Shown here: in pieces, positions 13,832 to 21,576 of the stretch | Layout: every line of letters starts with the position of its first letter | Numbering within the stretch: position 1 is the stretch's first letter | Origin: JBOHDX01 sp050700835 | GTDB taxonomy: Bacteria; Actinomycetota; Actinomycetes; Propionibacteriales; Nocardioidaceae | DNA length: 63,543 bases | NCBI GenBank assembly: GCA_050700835.1 | Contig: JBOHDX010000006.1 | Span: 1 to 63,543, forward strand | Reading direction: 5' to 3' | The notes under the pieces: generated by a model | Databases searched by the model: none | Seen by the model: only the letters and a program-made list of their open reading frames with translations | Told to the model about the DNA's origin: nothing | Made by a program: the position numbers and the translations under genes

Positions 13832-14574
13832 GACGGCTTGCACGTCGTCTCTGCCCGCTGTTCGCACCCTTGATCGTTGCGCTGATCGCGATGCTCGTGA
13901 CCTCGTTCGCTGCGCCTGCGCCTGCGCCGGTGGCGACCGTTGCCGACCCAGTGCTGGCGCCGGGCGCCATCCACGCCTACAACGTCCCGACCCACAACGC
14001 ACCCGGGCACGGCGTTTCGTCCGAGCGCGGCCCACCTGCCTGGGCCTATGACTGCACCGCCTACGACGCCGTCGACGTTCGGTCGCACGGCACATCGGCG
14101 CGCTCCGACGGGTTTGCCGACCGGGCGAGCACCACCTACACCACCCCGTCAACTCCTGCGCGAGCCGCCGTGGCGACAGCTACGAAGGGTCCGGAAGTTG
14201 TGGTCGGTGAGGGAGATCTCTCGTCCCTAGTGGGCGGCCAGGTTGCCGCAGAGGGACTAGACGACAGCGTCGTACTGGTCCGTGGCGGAACCAACACCGC
14301 TGAGCGGTTTGCTAACGGCAGCGGCGTCACGTCGGACGCCGCAGGCAACCTGTCCGGCGTCTCAGTGAACTCAGGCAGGACTGTTGAGGAAGCCGCCCAG
14401 GGAATCAAGAACAAGCAGATCGGCGTGAGCACCGTCGGCGACGTCCGCAACGCTGGTGGGACGGTGACGCGTGACCCCACGCCATACAACCCGAACCATT
14501 GCCTGATCGGTGGCTGCACAGCCGACGTGCTCAGCGATCTCTTCACGCCAACTATCAAGAATCCCTGGAAGTGA
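13828..14574 (+). CDS. Stand-alone secreted toxin of unknown activity
   Basis: A 248-residue protein with a signal peptide (residues 1-30, RRLARRLCPLFAPLIVALIA). The linker has ERGPPA and TAYDAVDVRSHGTSAR, nearly the same as in the 12726 gene and the 16228 remnant. The C-terminal domain (about 110-248) carries VLVRGGTNTAERFANGSGV, then GVSVNSGRTVEEAAQ, VSTVGDVRNAGG and a tail with NPNHCLIGG ending NPWK. The invariant-looking Arg-Gly-Gly and His could be catalytic, but no enzyme family is evident. It could be a new nuclease or ADP-ribosyltransferase-like toxin. The immunity candidate starts 7 nt downstream. Confidence 0.7.
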   Translation: MRRLARRLCPLFAPLIVALIAMLVTSFAAPAPAPVATVADPVLAPGAIHAYNVPTHNAPGHGVSSERGPPAWAYDCTAYDAVDVRSHGTSARSDGFADRASTTYTTPSTPARAAVATATKGPEVVVGEGDLSSLVGGQVAAEGLDDSVVLVRGGTNTAERFANGSGVTSDAAGNLSGVSVNSGRTVEEAAQGIKNKQIGVSTVGDVRNAGGTVTRDPTPYNPNHCLIGGCTADVLSDLFTPTIKNPWK

Positions 14575-14581
14575 GTGCCCC

Positions 14582-14860
14582 ATGCCCCTGTCCGATGAGG
14601 AGCTCGACCACCTGGAGCGTCTCTCTGAGCGGTGTGATCCGCCGCCATGGAGAGCCGTGGTCGAGGGGCGCGATCATGACTCCGGAGACAGCTTCATCCA
14701 AGTCGGCAACGACGGTGACCGCGGGGAGGACATCTACGTGACTCGGGACAGCGGACCGGCCGACGCCTCCTTCCTCGATCTCATCGCCGCAGCCCGGACC
14801 TACCTACCGAAGCTCATCGCGGAAGTGCGCGAGACTCGTGCAGCTTCTGGGCAGGCGTAA
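14582..14860 (+). CDS. Candidate immunity protein for the 13828 toxin
   Basis: A 92-residue protein starting at ATG 14582. The order of motifs is EELDHLERLSERCDPPPW, VVEGRDHDSGDSF, an acidic DDGD-like loop, then ASFLDLIAAARTYLPKLIAEV. This pattern (a helix, PPPWRA, a glycine-rich hairpin and a C-terminal helix with an LIAAAR core) matches a small actinobacterial family that I recall next to toxin genes. No signal peptide. Its position 7 nt after the toxin stop supports pairing. The barnase-like gene follows 2 nt later. Confidence 0.7.
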   Translation: MPLSDEELDHLERLSERCDPPPWRAVVEGRDHDSGDSFIQVGNDGDRGEDIYVTRDSGPADASFLDLIAAARTYLPKLIAEVRETRAASGQA

Positions 14861-14862
14861 CC

Positions 14863-15396
14863 GTGATCGCGCTAGCACAGGGACGGCGCTTGCTGGCCCT
14901 CCCGGCGCTCCTGGTCGCCGTCCTCCTTGCGCTCCTCGGTGTGACCGCCCCCGCCGCGGCGAGCCTCGGGGTTGAAACCCGCGTCGGGGCCTTCAACGTT
15001 GCTGGTGAGGTTCTCGTCGGGCCAACGGAACACATCACCGCAGGTCAGCGGCTAGGAGAAGCGGCTCCGCAGCCAGTTTTAGTGGTGGCTACCGGTGTTG
15101 CCGCAGAAGCAGGACGTGAGATTCCGTTTGGTCCGGCCGCTGAGGACGCCTGGACGGTGTTGAACCGGGTGGACGCGAAGGGCGCGCCGTTGTCCGGCTA
15201 CAAGGGCGGCAAGACGTTCCTCAACGACGGGAGCCAAGGAGCGTCGAGGCTTCCTGAGGGGCCGACGTACCGCGAGTGGGATCTGAGTCCGAACATCAAG
15301 GGGGTTCCTCGCGACGCGAGACGCCTCGTGACTGGTAGCGACGGCTCGGCCTTCTACACGACCGATCATTACCTGAGCTTCATCCAGTTCAGGTGA
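14863..15396 (+). CDS. Secreted guanyl-specific RNase (barnase/RNase Sa-like) toxin
   Basis: A 177-residue protein with an N-terminal signal peptide (LLALPALLVAVLLALLGVTAPAAA) and a C-terminal ribonuclease N1/T1 domain. Catalytic residues by pattern: Glu138 in YREWDL, Arg153 in RDARR, His169 in TTDHYLSF. The spacing Glu-15-Arg-16-His equals that of RNase Sa (Glu54/Arg69/His85). The substrate-loop element KGGKTFLNDG is also present. It would cleave RNA after guanosine. Linker residues differ from the other cassettes, apart from a VAAEAG echo of the 11876 gene. The GTG start lies 2 nt after the previous stop. The stop overlaps the barstar ATG. Confidence 0.92.
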   Translation: MIALAQGRRLLALPALLVAVLLALLGVTAPAAASLGVETRVGAFNVAGEVLVGPTEHITAGQRLGEAAPQPVLVVATGVAAEAGREIPFGPAAEDAWTVLNRVDAKGAPLSGYKGGKTFLNDGSQGASRLPEGPTYREWDLSPNIKGVPRDARRLVTGSDGSAFYTTDHYLSFIQFR

Positions 15397-15899
15397 TGAG
15401 GATGAGTTCCATCGAGCGATTGACCGTCGTCTCCGCCCCCTTCGTCAGTCTCATCGCTGACCCCCAGGACGTGGCGGCCGAGGCGCTCGGATGGCAGGAC
15501 TCCGGGCTAGTGGTTCGTGCCATCCGCGGTCGCAAGGCTCGGACCCTGGATCGGTTGTTCGATGAGTTCGCGGCGGCTCTTCAGTTCCCGTACTACTTCG
15601 GCGAGAACTGGGCGGCCTTCCGAGATTGCGTGAGCGACCTGGACTGGCTGCCCTTCAGGCCCGGAGTGGTCGTGGTCGTCCATGGCGCCGACGAGGTCCT
15701 TGCCGACGCACATCCCGCCGAGTTGACGATACTGGTGCAGACGCTGGCCACGGCCTCAGAGGAGTTCGCTGAGGCCGTCAACGAGGGCGAGTGGTGGGAC
15801 CGCGATCCCGTGCCCTTCCACGTCGTTCTGCAGGGCCAGTCAGACGGCGACTTTGAACGCTGGCGGCACGCCGGAGCAGTGCCGGAGGCTTTGGTTTAA
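15396..15899 (+). CDS. Barstar-family RNase inhibitor
   Basis: A 167-residue cytoplasmic inhibitor of the adjacent RNase. The barstar core is clear: TLDRLFDEFAAALQFPYYFG followed by ENWAAFRDCVSDLDWLP, containing the helix and acidic residues that plug barnase-type active sites. The C terminus (residues 120-167) has a strand PFHVVLQGQ. It is longer than B. amyloliquefaciens barstar (about 90) because of N- and C-terminal additions. ATG 15396 overlaps the RNase stop; GTG 15393 is an alternative. Its own stop overlaps the stop of the convergent XRE fragment. Confidence 0.92.
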   Translation: MRMSSIERLTVVSAPFVSLIADPQDVAAEALGWQDSGLVVRAIRGRKARTLDRLFDEFAAALQFPYYFGENWAAFRDCVSDLDWLPFRPGVVVVVHGADEVLADAHPAELTILVQTLATASEEFAEAVNEGEWWDRDPVPFHVVLQGQSDGDFERWRHAGAVPEALV

Positions 15900-16249
15900 C
15901 CGCCGCTGGCAAGGACCTTGAGTCGGGTTTTGGTGACGAGGGCGTCGATGAAGCTGGTGACGAGTGCGAGGTCTTCGGGGCCGAGTTCGGAGACGGCTGC
16001 GATGCGCTCACCGAGGGCGGCTTCGTCGGCAGTGTGTTGCGGGCGGCGCGGGGAGTCGTCGAGGAGCAGGTAGTCGGTGGTGACGCCGAAGACGTCGGCC
16101 AGGCGGACGATGACGTCGGCGGAGGGCGTGATCCTGCCGTTCTCGTATCGGCTGATCTGGGCGGCGTCGCCGGCGATCTTGGCGGCCAGCTCGGCTTGGG
16201 ACCAGCCGTGTTCCTTACGCAGTTCGTGAACGCCTCTTTGCTGCCAGCC
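15896..16249 (-). pseudogene. XRE-family regulator lacking a start codon
   Basis: The frame encodes HELRKEHGWSQAELAAKIAG, then AQISRYENGRITPS and VIVRLADVFGVTTDYLL, a standard XRE helix-turn-helix, followed by a helical tail ending KVLASGG. Reading upstream, the frame meets TGA at 16252-16250, with no ATG, GTG or TTG in between. The few residues normally preceding HELRKEHG are missing. The break coincides with the leader of the toxin remnant on the other strand, so this is a 5'-truncated gene, perhaps a former regulator of the cassette. CTG initiation at 16223-16221 cannot be excluded. Confidence 0.75.
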
Positions 16250-16578
16250 TCAGCTTCCCAACGGCTGTGATTGCGGCAGTTCCCATGCCGGCACAAGCCC
16301 TGACCTACACCTACTACGGTCAGGACAACTCCAGCGCGCTCAAGTCCACCACCACGGAGCGCGGCCCGCCCGCGGCGCGCGACCACGTGACCGCCTACGA
16401 CGCCGTCGACCCTTGGTCGCACGGCGCTTCGCCGCGCCCGGACGGAACTGCACCCCGCGGCGCCTTGGCCTACAACCACCCGGCTCTGCTGGTGCAGGTG
16501 GCGAGCCTGGTGACCACGACTCAGGGGTCGGCTTGGGTCGCCAGCGGGGACGTGGCGTCGACGGTGCTCACGCGCTGA
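16228..16578 (+). pseudogene. Decayed secreted-toxin leader/linker (sixth cassette remnant)
   Basis: The open frame encodes a signal-peptide-like stretch (RLFAASLSFPTAVIAAVPMP, then AQA). A linker with ERGPPAARDHVTAYDAVD, SHGASPRPDG and YNHPALLV follows, the same modules as in the 12726 and 13828 genes. It then stops at 16578 without a toxin domain. No ATG precedes the hydrophobic part; GTG 16267 is the only start. It is interpreted as a cassette that lost both its start and its toxic tip by deletion into the threonine aldolase gene. Confidence 0.7.
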
Positions 16579-17282
16579 TCGAGCCGGAGGGTCTGCGAGT
16601 GGCGCTCGAGGCGGTCAGGTGGGGCGACCCGCACGAGAGTCAGCCGAGCGTGCTGTCCCTGACCCTGCCCAGTGACCTCGGCACGGTGTACCAGCCCGAC
16701 CAGATCGCACGGCTCACCGCGACCGCCCGGGAGTTCGGGCTGCGTACCCACGTCGACGGTGCGCGCATGGCGAACGCGGTGGCCGCCCTCGGCTGCTCGC
16801 CCGGCGACCTGACGTGGCGTGTCGGGGTCGACGTGATCTCGCTCGGCGCGACCAAGAACGGGGCGCTGAGCGCCGAGGCGATCGTGGCCTTCGATGACCG
16901 GATCAGCGACGAGCTGGTGTATCGCACCAAGCGGTCCGGTCACGTCACCGGCAAGATGCGGTTCCAGTCGGCCCAGTTGGCGGCATACCTCACCGACGGG
17001 CTGTGGCTGCGCCTGGCCACCAACGCCAACGAGCGGATGGCCGAGCTGGTGGCCGGGCTGCAGTCGTTGGAGTCGTACGGTGTGAGGCTCCAGGAGCGGG
17101 CCGATGTCAACATGGCCTTCGTTGAGCTGCCCGCCGCGGCGATCGAGGCGGCGGCCGGGGCCGGTCTGCTCTTCTACCGGTTGGGCCCGACCAACGTGCG
17201 GCTCGTCACCAGCTGGCAAACCACGGCCGACGACGTCACCGAAGCTGGGGCCCGGTTCCGCGAGGCGGTGCGGGCCGGGTGA
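16566..17282 (+). pseudogene. L-threonine aldolase, N-terminal third deleted
   Basis: About 238 residues of a PLP-dependent threonine aldolase (beta-eliminating lyase family) from the central part to the C terminus. Seen: WGDPHESQPSVLSLTLPS, HVDGARMANAVAALG with the PLP-contacting Asp, and the Schiff-base Lys in SLGATKNGALSAEA. Full-length enzymes have about 340-360 residues, so roughly 110 N-terminal residues, including the start and the glycine/substrate-binding part, are absent. The homologous frame joins the toxin-linker remnant near 16566. The rest shows no frameshift, so the truncation may be recent. Probably non-functional. Confidence 0.8.
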
Positions 17283-17358
17283 CGCGGAGTCGTAGTTCAC
17301 GCCGGCGGGACGTCAAAGGCGCTAGGCAACGCCGGCGCGAGATGGCACGATTTCGCAG

Positions 17359-17808
17359 GTGACGAGCAGACCCGCCGCAGCGCAGCGCCTTCGCGACCTC
17401 GCGCAGCTGCGCCGGGTCCGCGACCGAATCGACCGGGAGTACGCGCAGCCGCTGGACGTCGAGGCGCTCGCCCGCGGGGTGCACATGTCGGCCGGGCACC
17501 TCAGCCGCGAGTTCCGGCTCGCCTATGGCGAGGCGCCGTACGGCTACCTGATGACGCGGCGGATCGAGCGCGCGATGGCGCTGCTGCGCCGTGGCGACCT
17601 CAGCGTCACCGAGGTCTGCTTCGCGGTCGGCTGCTCGTCGCTGGGTACGTTCAGCACCCGCTTCACCGAGCTGGTCGGCGTGCCGCCCAGCACGTACCGG
17701 CGCGACGCGGCGCGCGCGACGGCCGAGGTGCCGCCGTGCGTGTCGAAGCAGGTGACCAGACCGATCAGGAATAGAGAAGCGCGGGTCACCGAGCCGCAAC
17801 TAGCGTGA
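17359..17808 (+). CDS. AraC-family transcriptional regulator
   Basis: A 149-residue regulator that consists almost entirely of the AraC DNA-binding domain. The first helix-turn-helix is DVEALARGVHMSAGHLSREF and the second is SVTEVCFAVGCSSLGTFSTR, followed by the signature FTELVGVPPSTYRR. There is no N-terminal ligand-binding domain, so control must come from dosage or a partner. GTG start at 17359. The stop overlaps the region of the VOC start (GTG 17805/ATG 17814), so the two are co-transcribed. AraC-VOC pairs of this kind are common in actinobacteria. The target is probably its own operon (inference). Confidence 0.85.
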   Translation: MTSRPAAAQRLRDLAQLRRVRDRIDREYAQPLDVEALARGVHMSAGHLSREFRLAYGEAPYGYLMTRRIERAMALLRRGDLSVTEVCFAVGCSSLGTFSTRFTELVGVPPSTYRRDAARATAEVPPCVSKQVTRPIRNREARVTEPQLA

Positions 17809-17813
17809 CTGCC

Positions 17814-18224
17814 ATGGACCTCACCATTCACACGACACCCCTCCCGCACGACGACCCGGACGCCTCGTTGGCCTTCTACCGCGACGTTCTCGGCTTCGAG
17901 GTCCGCACCGACGTCGGCACCGGCAAGCTGCGCTGGATCACGGTCGGCCCGGCCGGCCAGCCCGACACGTCCATCCTGCTGGCGCCACCGGCGGCCGACC
18001 CCGGCGTCACCGACGACGAGCGCCGCACGATCGCCGAGATGATGGCCAAGGGCACCTATGGCTGGATCATGCTGGCCACTCCCGACCTCGACGGCACCTT
18101 CGAGAAGATCCAGGCCAGCGACGCCGAGGTCGTCCAGGAGCCCACCGAGCAGCCGTACGGCATGCGCGACTGCGCCGTCCGCGATCCCGCGGGCAACATG
18201 GTCCGCATCCAGGAGCTGCGATGA
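17814..18224 (+). CDS. VOC superfamily protein
   Basis: A 136-residue single VOC domain: PHDDPDASLAFYRDVLGFEV, then LRWITVGPAGQPDTSILL and a C-terminal GMRDCAVRDPAGNMVRIQE. The last motif, with DPAGN and the Glu near the end, is the usual metal/substrate site of glyoxalase-like proteins. The substrate is unknown. ATG 17814 is chosen; GTG 17805 would overlap the AraC gene. Its stop overlaps the ATG of a second VOC gene now inactivated (18221). The three genes were an operon. Confidence 0.85.
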   Translation: MDLTIHTTPLPHDDPDASLAFYRDVLGFEVRTDVGTGKLRWITVGPAGQPDTSILLAPPAADPGVTDDERRTIAEMMAKGTYGWIMLATPDLDGTFEKIQASDAEVVQEPTEQPYGMRDCAVRDPAGNMVRIQELR

Positions 18225-18340
18225 CCTCCATCGGGGCGGTTACCCTCGAGGTAGCCTCGTCGGCGCCGCCCACGACGGCGGCGCCACGCCGCTGAAGCCG
18301 GTCGCGAAGAGCTTCTGGGGCTACGGCGGCGTCCGAAATG
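18221..18340 (+). pseudogene. Second VOC gene, internally deleted
   Basis: It begins with an intact ATG overlapping the previous stop (ATGA) and encodes MTSIGAVTLEVA, the usual N terminus of a VOC family. The frame then ends after 24 codons. Downstream, another frame encodes GATPLKPVAKSFWGYGGV (about 18277-18335), which belongs to the middle of the same family. The roughly 60 residues between, and the whole second half, are missing. This indicates an internal deletion and a 3' truncation. Confidence 0.65.
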
Positions 18341-18415
18341 TGGCAGGATCCACGACAAGGCCAGGGTTTCATTGGTACAGGACGGGATAGGTGCCAGATT
18401 CTTCCGGCGGGTCAT

Positions 18416-18778
18416 TCACTCAGTTTCCGGCTTTTCTGCGGCCCCACGGTTGGTCCACCAATCGCGAATGATGGTGTTGGAGTCCCCCTCCGAAGCCGCG
18501 GCGGCCCTCGAGGCGTGATCTGCGTCGCGCAACAGCGCCACGGCGTCTAAAGTCCGTAACAACTCATCCTCCCGCACCTCGGATGGAATATGGACAATGA
18601 CCCACGATCGGTCTGGTTGATCCTGGACCTGCGCTGAGACCGAAACTCGCCTTGCTTGGCTCTGGTAGTGCCTTATCCATTCTTGTGACACATGGCCAAG
18701 GATCGGGATCTTGACTTTTTGTTCTCCCGACGTAGTTCTGACAATCTCTATGTCAGCAGACGAATCTATCGTTGTCAT
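18416..18778 (-). CDS. Hypothetical protein, 120 aa
   Basis: Not recognised. ATG 18778 is preferred over upstream in-frame starts because the residues before it are low-complexity, and a GGAAGGG lies 13 nt upstream. The sequence has an N-terminal Thr/Ser segment, then VKIPILGHVSQEWIRHYQSQ, a strand region RSWVIVHIPSEV and a helix ELLRTLDAVALLRDADHASR, ending in WWTNRGAAEKPETE. Its base composition is lower in GC than that of its neighbours, hinting at horizontal origin. It has no signal peptide or membrane segment. It lies alone, near the deleted VOC gene. Confidence 0.5.
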   Translation of the reverse strand: MTTIDSSADIEIVRTTSGEQKVKIPILGHVSQEWIRHYQSQARRVSVSAQVQDQPDRSWVIVHIPSEVREDELLRTLDAVALLRDADHASRAAAASEGDSNTIIRDWWTNRGAAEKPETE

Positions 18779-18989
18779 CGTGTTCCGAACCCTTCCAAGA
18801 GGATGACCCGAGTTCCGTGGAACTTTGGCGGGGCAGAGTCCGGCGGGCGGGGGGCTTCGAGTTGACCCTAGCTGTCGGCACAGGGCGCTGGACCGAATCT
18901 GTCGATAGCCGTTGGGTACGAGACTCAGCACCGCGGACGCGGCTCGCACGTTGCCGGCGGATGCGTCGGGGCCGATGGGGTCGCGTGAC

Positions 18990-20522
18990 TCAGGGGCTCA
19001 AGGGAGCGGGCACGACGGGCGCCGCGGCCTTCTGGCGGGGCAGGAACAGCGCCGGGATCACGCAGCAGGCGACCAGCACCGTGCCGATCAGGAACACCTG
19101 GGCGTACGAGCTGCCCATGTCGTGCAGGGCCTGGGGGATCGCCCGCTTGTCGCCGGCACTCATCCGGGCGATCGAGTCGTGGGAGTTGAAGCTGTTGGTG
19201 AGAAGCACCGAGAACATCGCGGTGCCGATCGACGCCGCGACCTGCTGGGTGATGTTCATCAACGTGGAGCCGCGGGCGATGCTCGCCGGGGTCAGCGTGG
19301 CCAACGCGGCACTCATGATCGGCATCATGGTGGCGCCCATCCCCATGCCCATCACGACGAGGCCGGCGATCATGTAGGCGTACGACGAGTGCTCGTTGGT
19401 AAACCCGAAGAAGCCGAGGCCGATGGTGTCCACGACCAGCCCGGTCAGCACGATCTTGCCGGGGCCGATCTTGTCCGCGAGCACCCCGGCGACCGGCATC
19501 GTCAGCATCGCCCCGATTCCCTGCGGGGCCAGCAGCACGCCGGAGCTCAGCGGGCTCTCGCCGTGCACCTGCTGGAAGTACAGCGGGAACAGCAGTCCTG
19601 CGCCGAAGAACGCCATTGCGAACAGCGCCAGCGCGACCACCGCCACCGTCATGTCGCGGTGCAGGAACAGCCGGAGGTCGACCAACGGGTGGATGTTGCG
19701 CTTGCGCAGCGCCCACGGCACGAAGGCCACGATCAGCACCAGGCCAAGGCTCGACCAGATGAGCACCCTGGCGTCCCAGACGGTGCCGGCACCGGGGATC
19801 GAGGAGACGCCGTACAGGAACGAGGCCAGACCCGGGGAGAGCAGCAGCATGCCGATGAAGTCGAACGTCTCCGACGGGTGTACGTCGTCCTTGTCCAGCA
19901 CGAGGTACGCATAGGTCAGCGCGATCGCACCGATCGGGACGTTGATCAGGAAGATCCAGTGCCAGCTGGCCGAGTCGATCAGCCAGCCGCCCAGGATCGG
20001 GCCGAAGATCGGGCCGAGCAGCATCGGCACACCGAGAACGGCCATCACCCGGCCGACCCGCTCGGGGCCGGCGGCGCGGGTCAGGATCATCATCCCGAGC
20101 GGCATCAGCATGCCGCCGCCGAGGCCCTGCAGCACCCGGAAGCCGACCAGCATCTCCAGCGAGGTGGCGGTCGAGCACAGCGCGGAGCCTGCCGTGAACA
20201 GCACCAACGCGAGGAGGTAGAGCCGCTTGGTTCCGAACCGGTCGGCGGCCCAGCCCGTCAGCGGGATGACCGAGGCCAGCGCCAGGGTGTAGCCGGTCAT
20301 CGTCCAGGCCACCTGCGCGGGAGTGGCGTGGAAGATGTCTTGGAACGTCCGCAGCGCCACCGACACGACGGTGATGTCGAGGATCGACATGATCGCGCCG
20401 AGCACCACAACGCCAGCGGTCAGCAGTACGCCCTTGTCGAGCTTGTCGGAGGACGGTTCCGGCGTCGGCGACGCCGGAGAGTCGGCGGCGATGATGTCTG
20501 TCTGTTGGCCGCTGTGAGTCAC
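18990..20522 (-). CDS. DHA2 (EmrB/QacA-type) MFS efflux transporter
   Basis: A 510-residue protein with a polar N terminus (1-30) and about 14 predicted membrane helices. Motifs seen: LDITVVSVAL in the first helix (typical D1 motif), GWAADRFGTKRLY (motif A, loop 2-3), RVLQGLGGGMLMP (motif B with its Arg) and GPILGGWLIDSASWHWIF (motif C). These place it in the 14-helix drug:H+ antiporter family, which exports hydrophobic or cationic compounds. The true substrate is unknown. Transcribed alone, with 231 bp of non-coding sequence to the next minus-strand gene. No adjacent regulator. Confidence 0.88.
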   Translation of the reverse strand: MTHSGQQTDIIAADSPASPTPEPSSDKLDKGVLLTAGVVVLGAIMSILDITVVSVALRTFQDIFHATPAQVAWTMTGYTLALASVIPLTGWAADRFGTKRLYLLALVLFTAGSALCSTATSLEMLVGFRVLQGLGGGMLMPLGMMILTRAAGPERVGRVMAVLGVPMLLGPIFGPILGGWLIDSASWHWIFLINVPIGAIALTYAYLVLDKDDVHPSETFDFIGMLLLSPGLASFLYGVSSIPGAGTVWDARVLIWSSLGLVLIVAFVPWALRKRNIHPLVDLRLFLHRDMTVAVVALALFAMAFFGAGLLFPLYFQQVHGESPLSSGVLLAPQGIGAMLTMPVAGVLADKIGPGKIVLTGLVVDTIGLGFFGFTNEHSSYAYMIAGLVVMGMGMGATMMPIMSAALATLTPASIARGSTLMNITQQVAASIGTAMFSVLLTNSFNSHDSIARMSAGDKRAIPQALHDMGSSYAQVFLIGTVLVACCVIPALFLPRQKAAAPVVPAPLSP

Positions 20523-20753
20523 GTGTGGAATCCCCTTCGATGCATGCGTGCGTCCCCGTCGACGGCGACGCTGCGGCGGCGTGGGCCGAACTCGTGCGGA
20601 GCTCGGCCCGCTGCCGCGGTCGCCTGGTCGGAGGCGTTGATCGCGCCTCGCAGGGAAGTCTGCCAGATGTCGGCGACCGGGCCGACCGGGTTTCCGGTCA
20701 TGCCGTGGAGTCCGCCCGGTTCCGGGACGAGGGTCACGTACCGGACGGCGGGA

Positions 20754-21386
20754 TCAGTCTGGTTGTTGGCTGGATCGCGTGGGGGCGTTCCAGCCGTAGC
20801 GGACCCCGAGCATCCGGACGCCGAAGCACAGGACCGCGGCGCCGATGGCGGCCGGAAGGCCGTACACCCCGGTACGGTCGGTGGCCACGGTGACGGTGGC
20901 GGCGGCCAACGCCGGGATCGCGTACAGCTCGCTGCGCAGCACGGTCGGGATCCGCTGCATGAGCACGTCGCGAACGGTTCCACCGCCGACGGCGGTGACC
21001 GCACCGAGGATGACGGCCTGACCGGCACCGACGCCGAAGTCCAGCGCCTTGCTGGCGCCGGTCACGGCGAACAAGCTCAGTCCGGCCGCGTCGAGGATGA
21101 CGATCGGCATCGCCAGCCGGGCCAACCGGGTCGCGAAGACGAAGGCGACGAGGCTCCCCGCGGCGGCCACCAGCAGATACCTCCAGTCGCTGAAGGTTGC
21201 CGGTGGGAGCGAGTCGATCAGCACGTCGCGGATGATGCCGCCGCCCAGAGCCGTGACCATGCCCAGCGTGATCACGCCGACGATGTCGAGTCGCACCGCC
21301 CGGATCGCGGTCAACGCGCCGTTGAGCGCGAACGCGAACGTGCCGGTCAGATCCAACGCCAACAGCAGCGGCGGCTCGTTGCTCAC
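20754..21386 (-). CDS. TRIC/UPF0126 family membrane protein
   Basis: A 210-residue protein with about seven membrane helices and the internal duplication of the UPF0126 (bacterial TRIC) family. It has two GGG-R-DVL signatures: TALGGGIIRDVLIDSLPPA and TAVGGGTVRDVLMQRIPTVL. Bacterial members form trimeric cation channels in vitro; some relatives are linked to glycine uptake. The physiological role here is unknown. ATG start 21386. It is divergent from the persulfide dioxygenase gene (190-bp gap). Confidence 0.87.
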   Translation of the reverse strand: MSNEPPLLLALDLTGTFAFALNGALTAIRAVRLDIVGVITLGMVTALGGGIIRDVLIDSLPPATFSDWRYLLVAAAGSLVAFVFATRLARLAMPIVILDAAGLSLFAVTGASKALDFGVGAGQAVILGAVTAVGGGTVRDVLMQRIPTVLRSELYAIPALAAATVTVATDRTGVYGLPAAIGAAVLCFGVRMLGVRYGWNAPTRSSQQPD

Positions 21387-21576
21387 CAGGCTTGTCTACC
21401 CCATCCGGGTGCGGCCACCTCGTCGTGGTTGACGACCGACGTGATGATGCCCAGGTACGCCGTGTCGGCGACGCTGTTGATCGGCGCCACCGGAGCCGCT
21501 GGGCAAATGGTGGCCCTCTGGGCCCGGCTAGTCTGAGCAGGCTGGCTCACCCGCCCCGGAACGCAAGGTCAAACAC

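Noticed and set aside
18912..21536. 874-codon plus-strand open frame over the MFS and TRIC genes
   Set aside because: His/Arg/Gln-rich low-complexity product. The minus-strand genes in the same place have clear families, so it is an antisense shadow.
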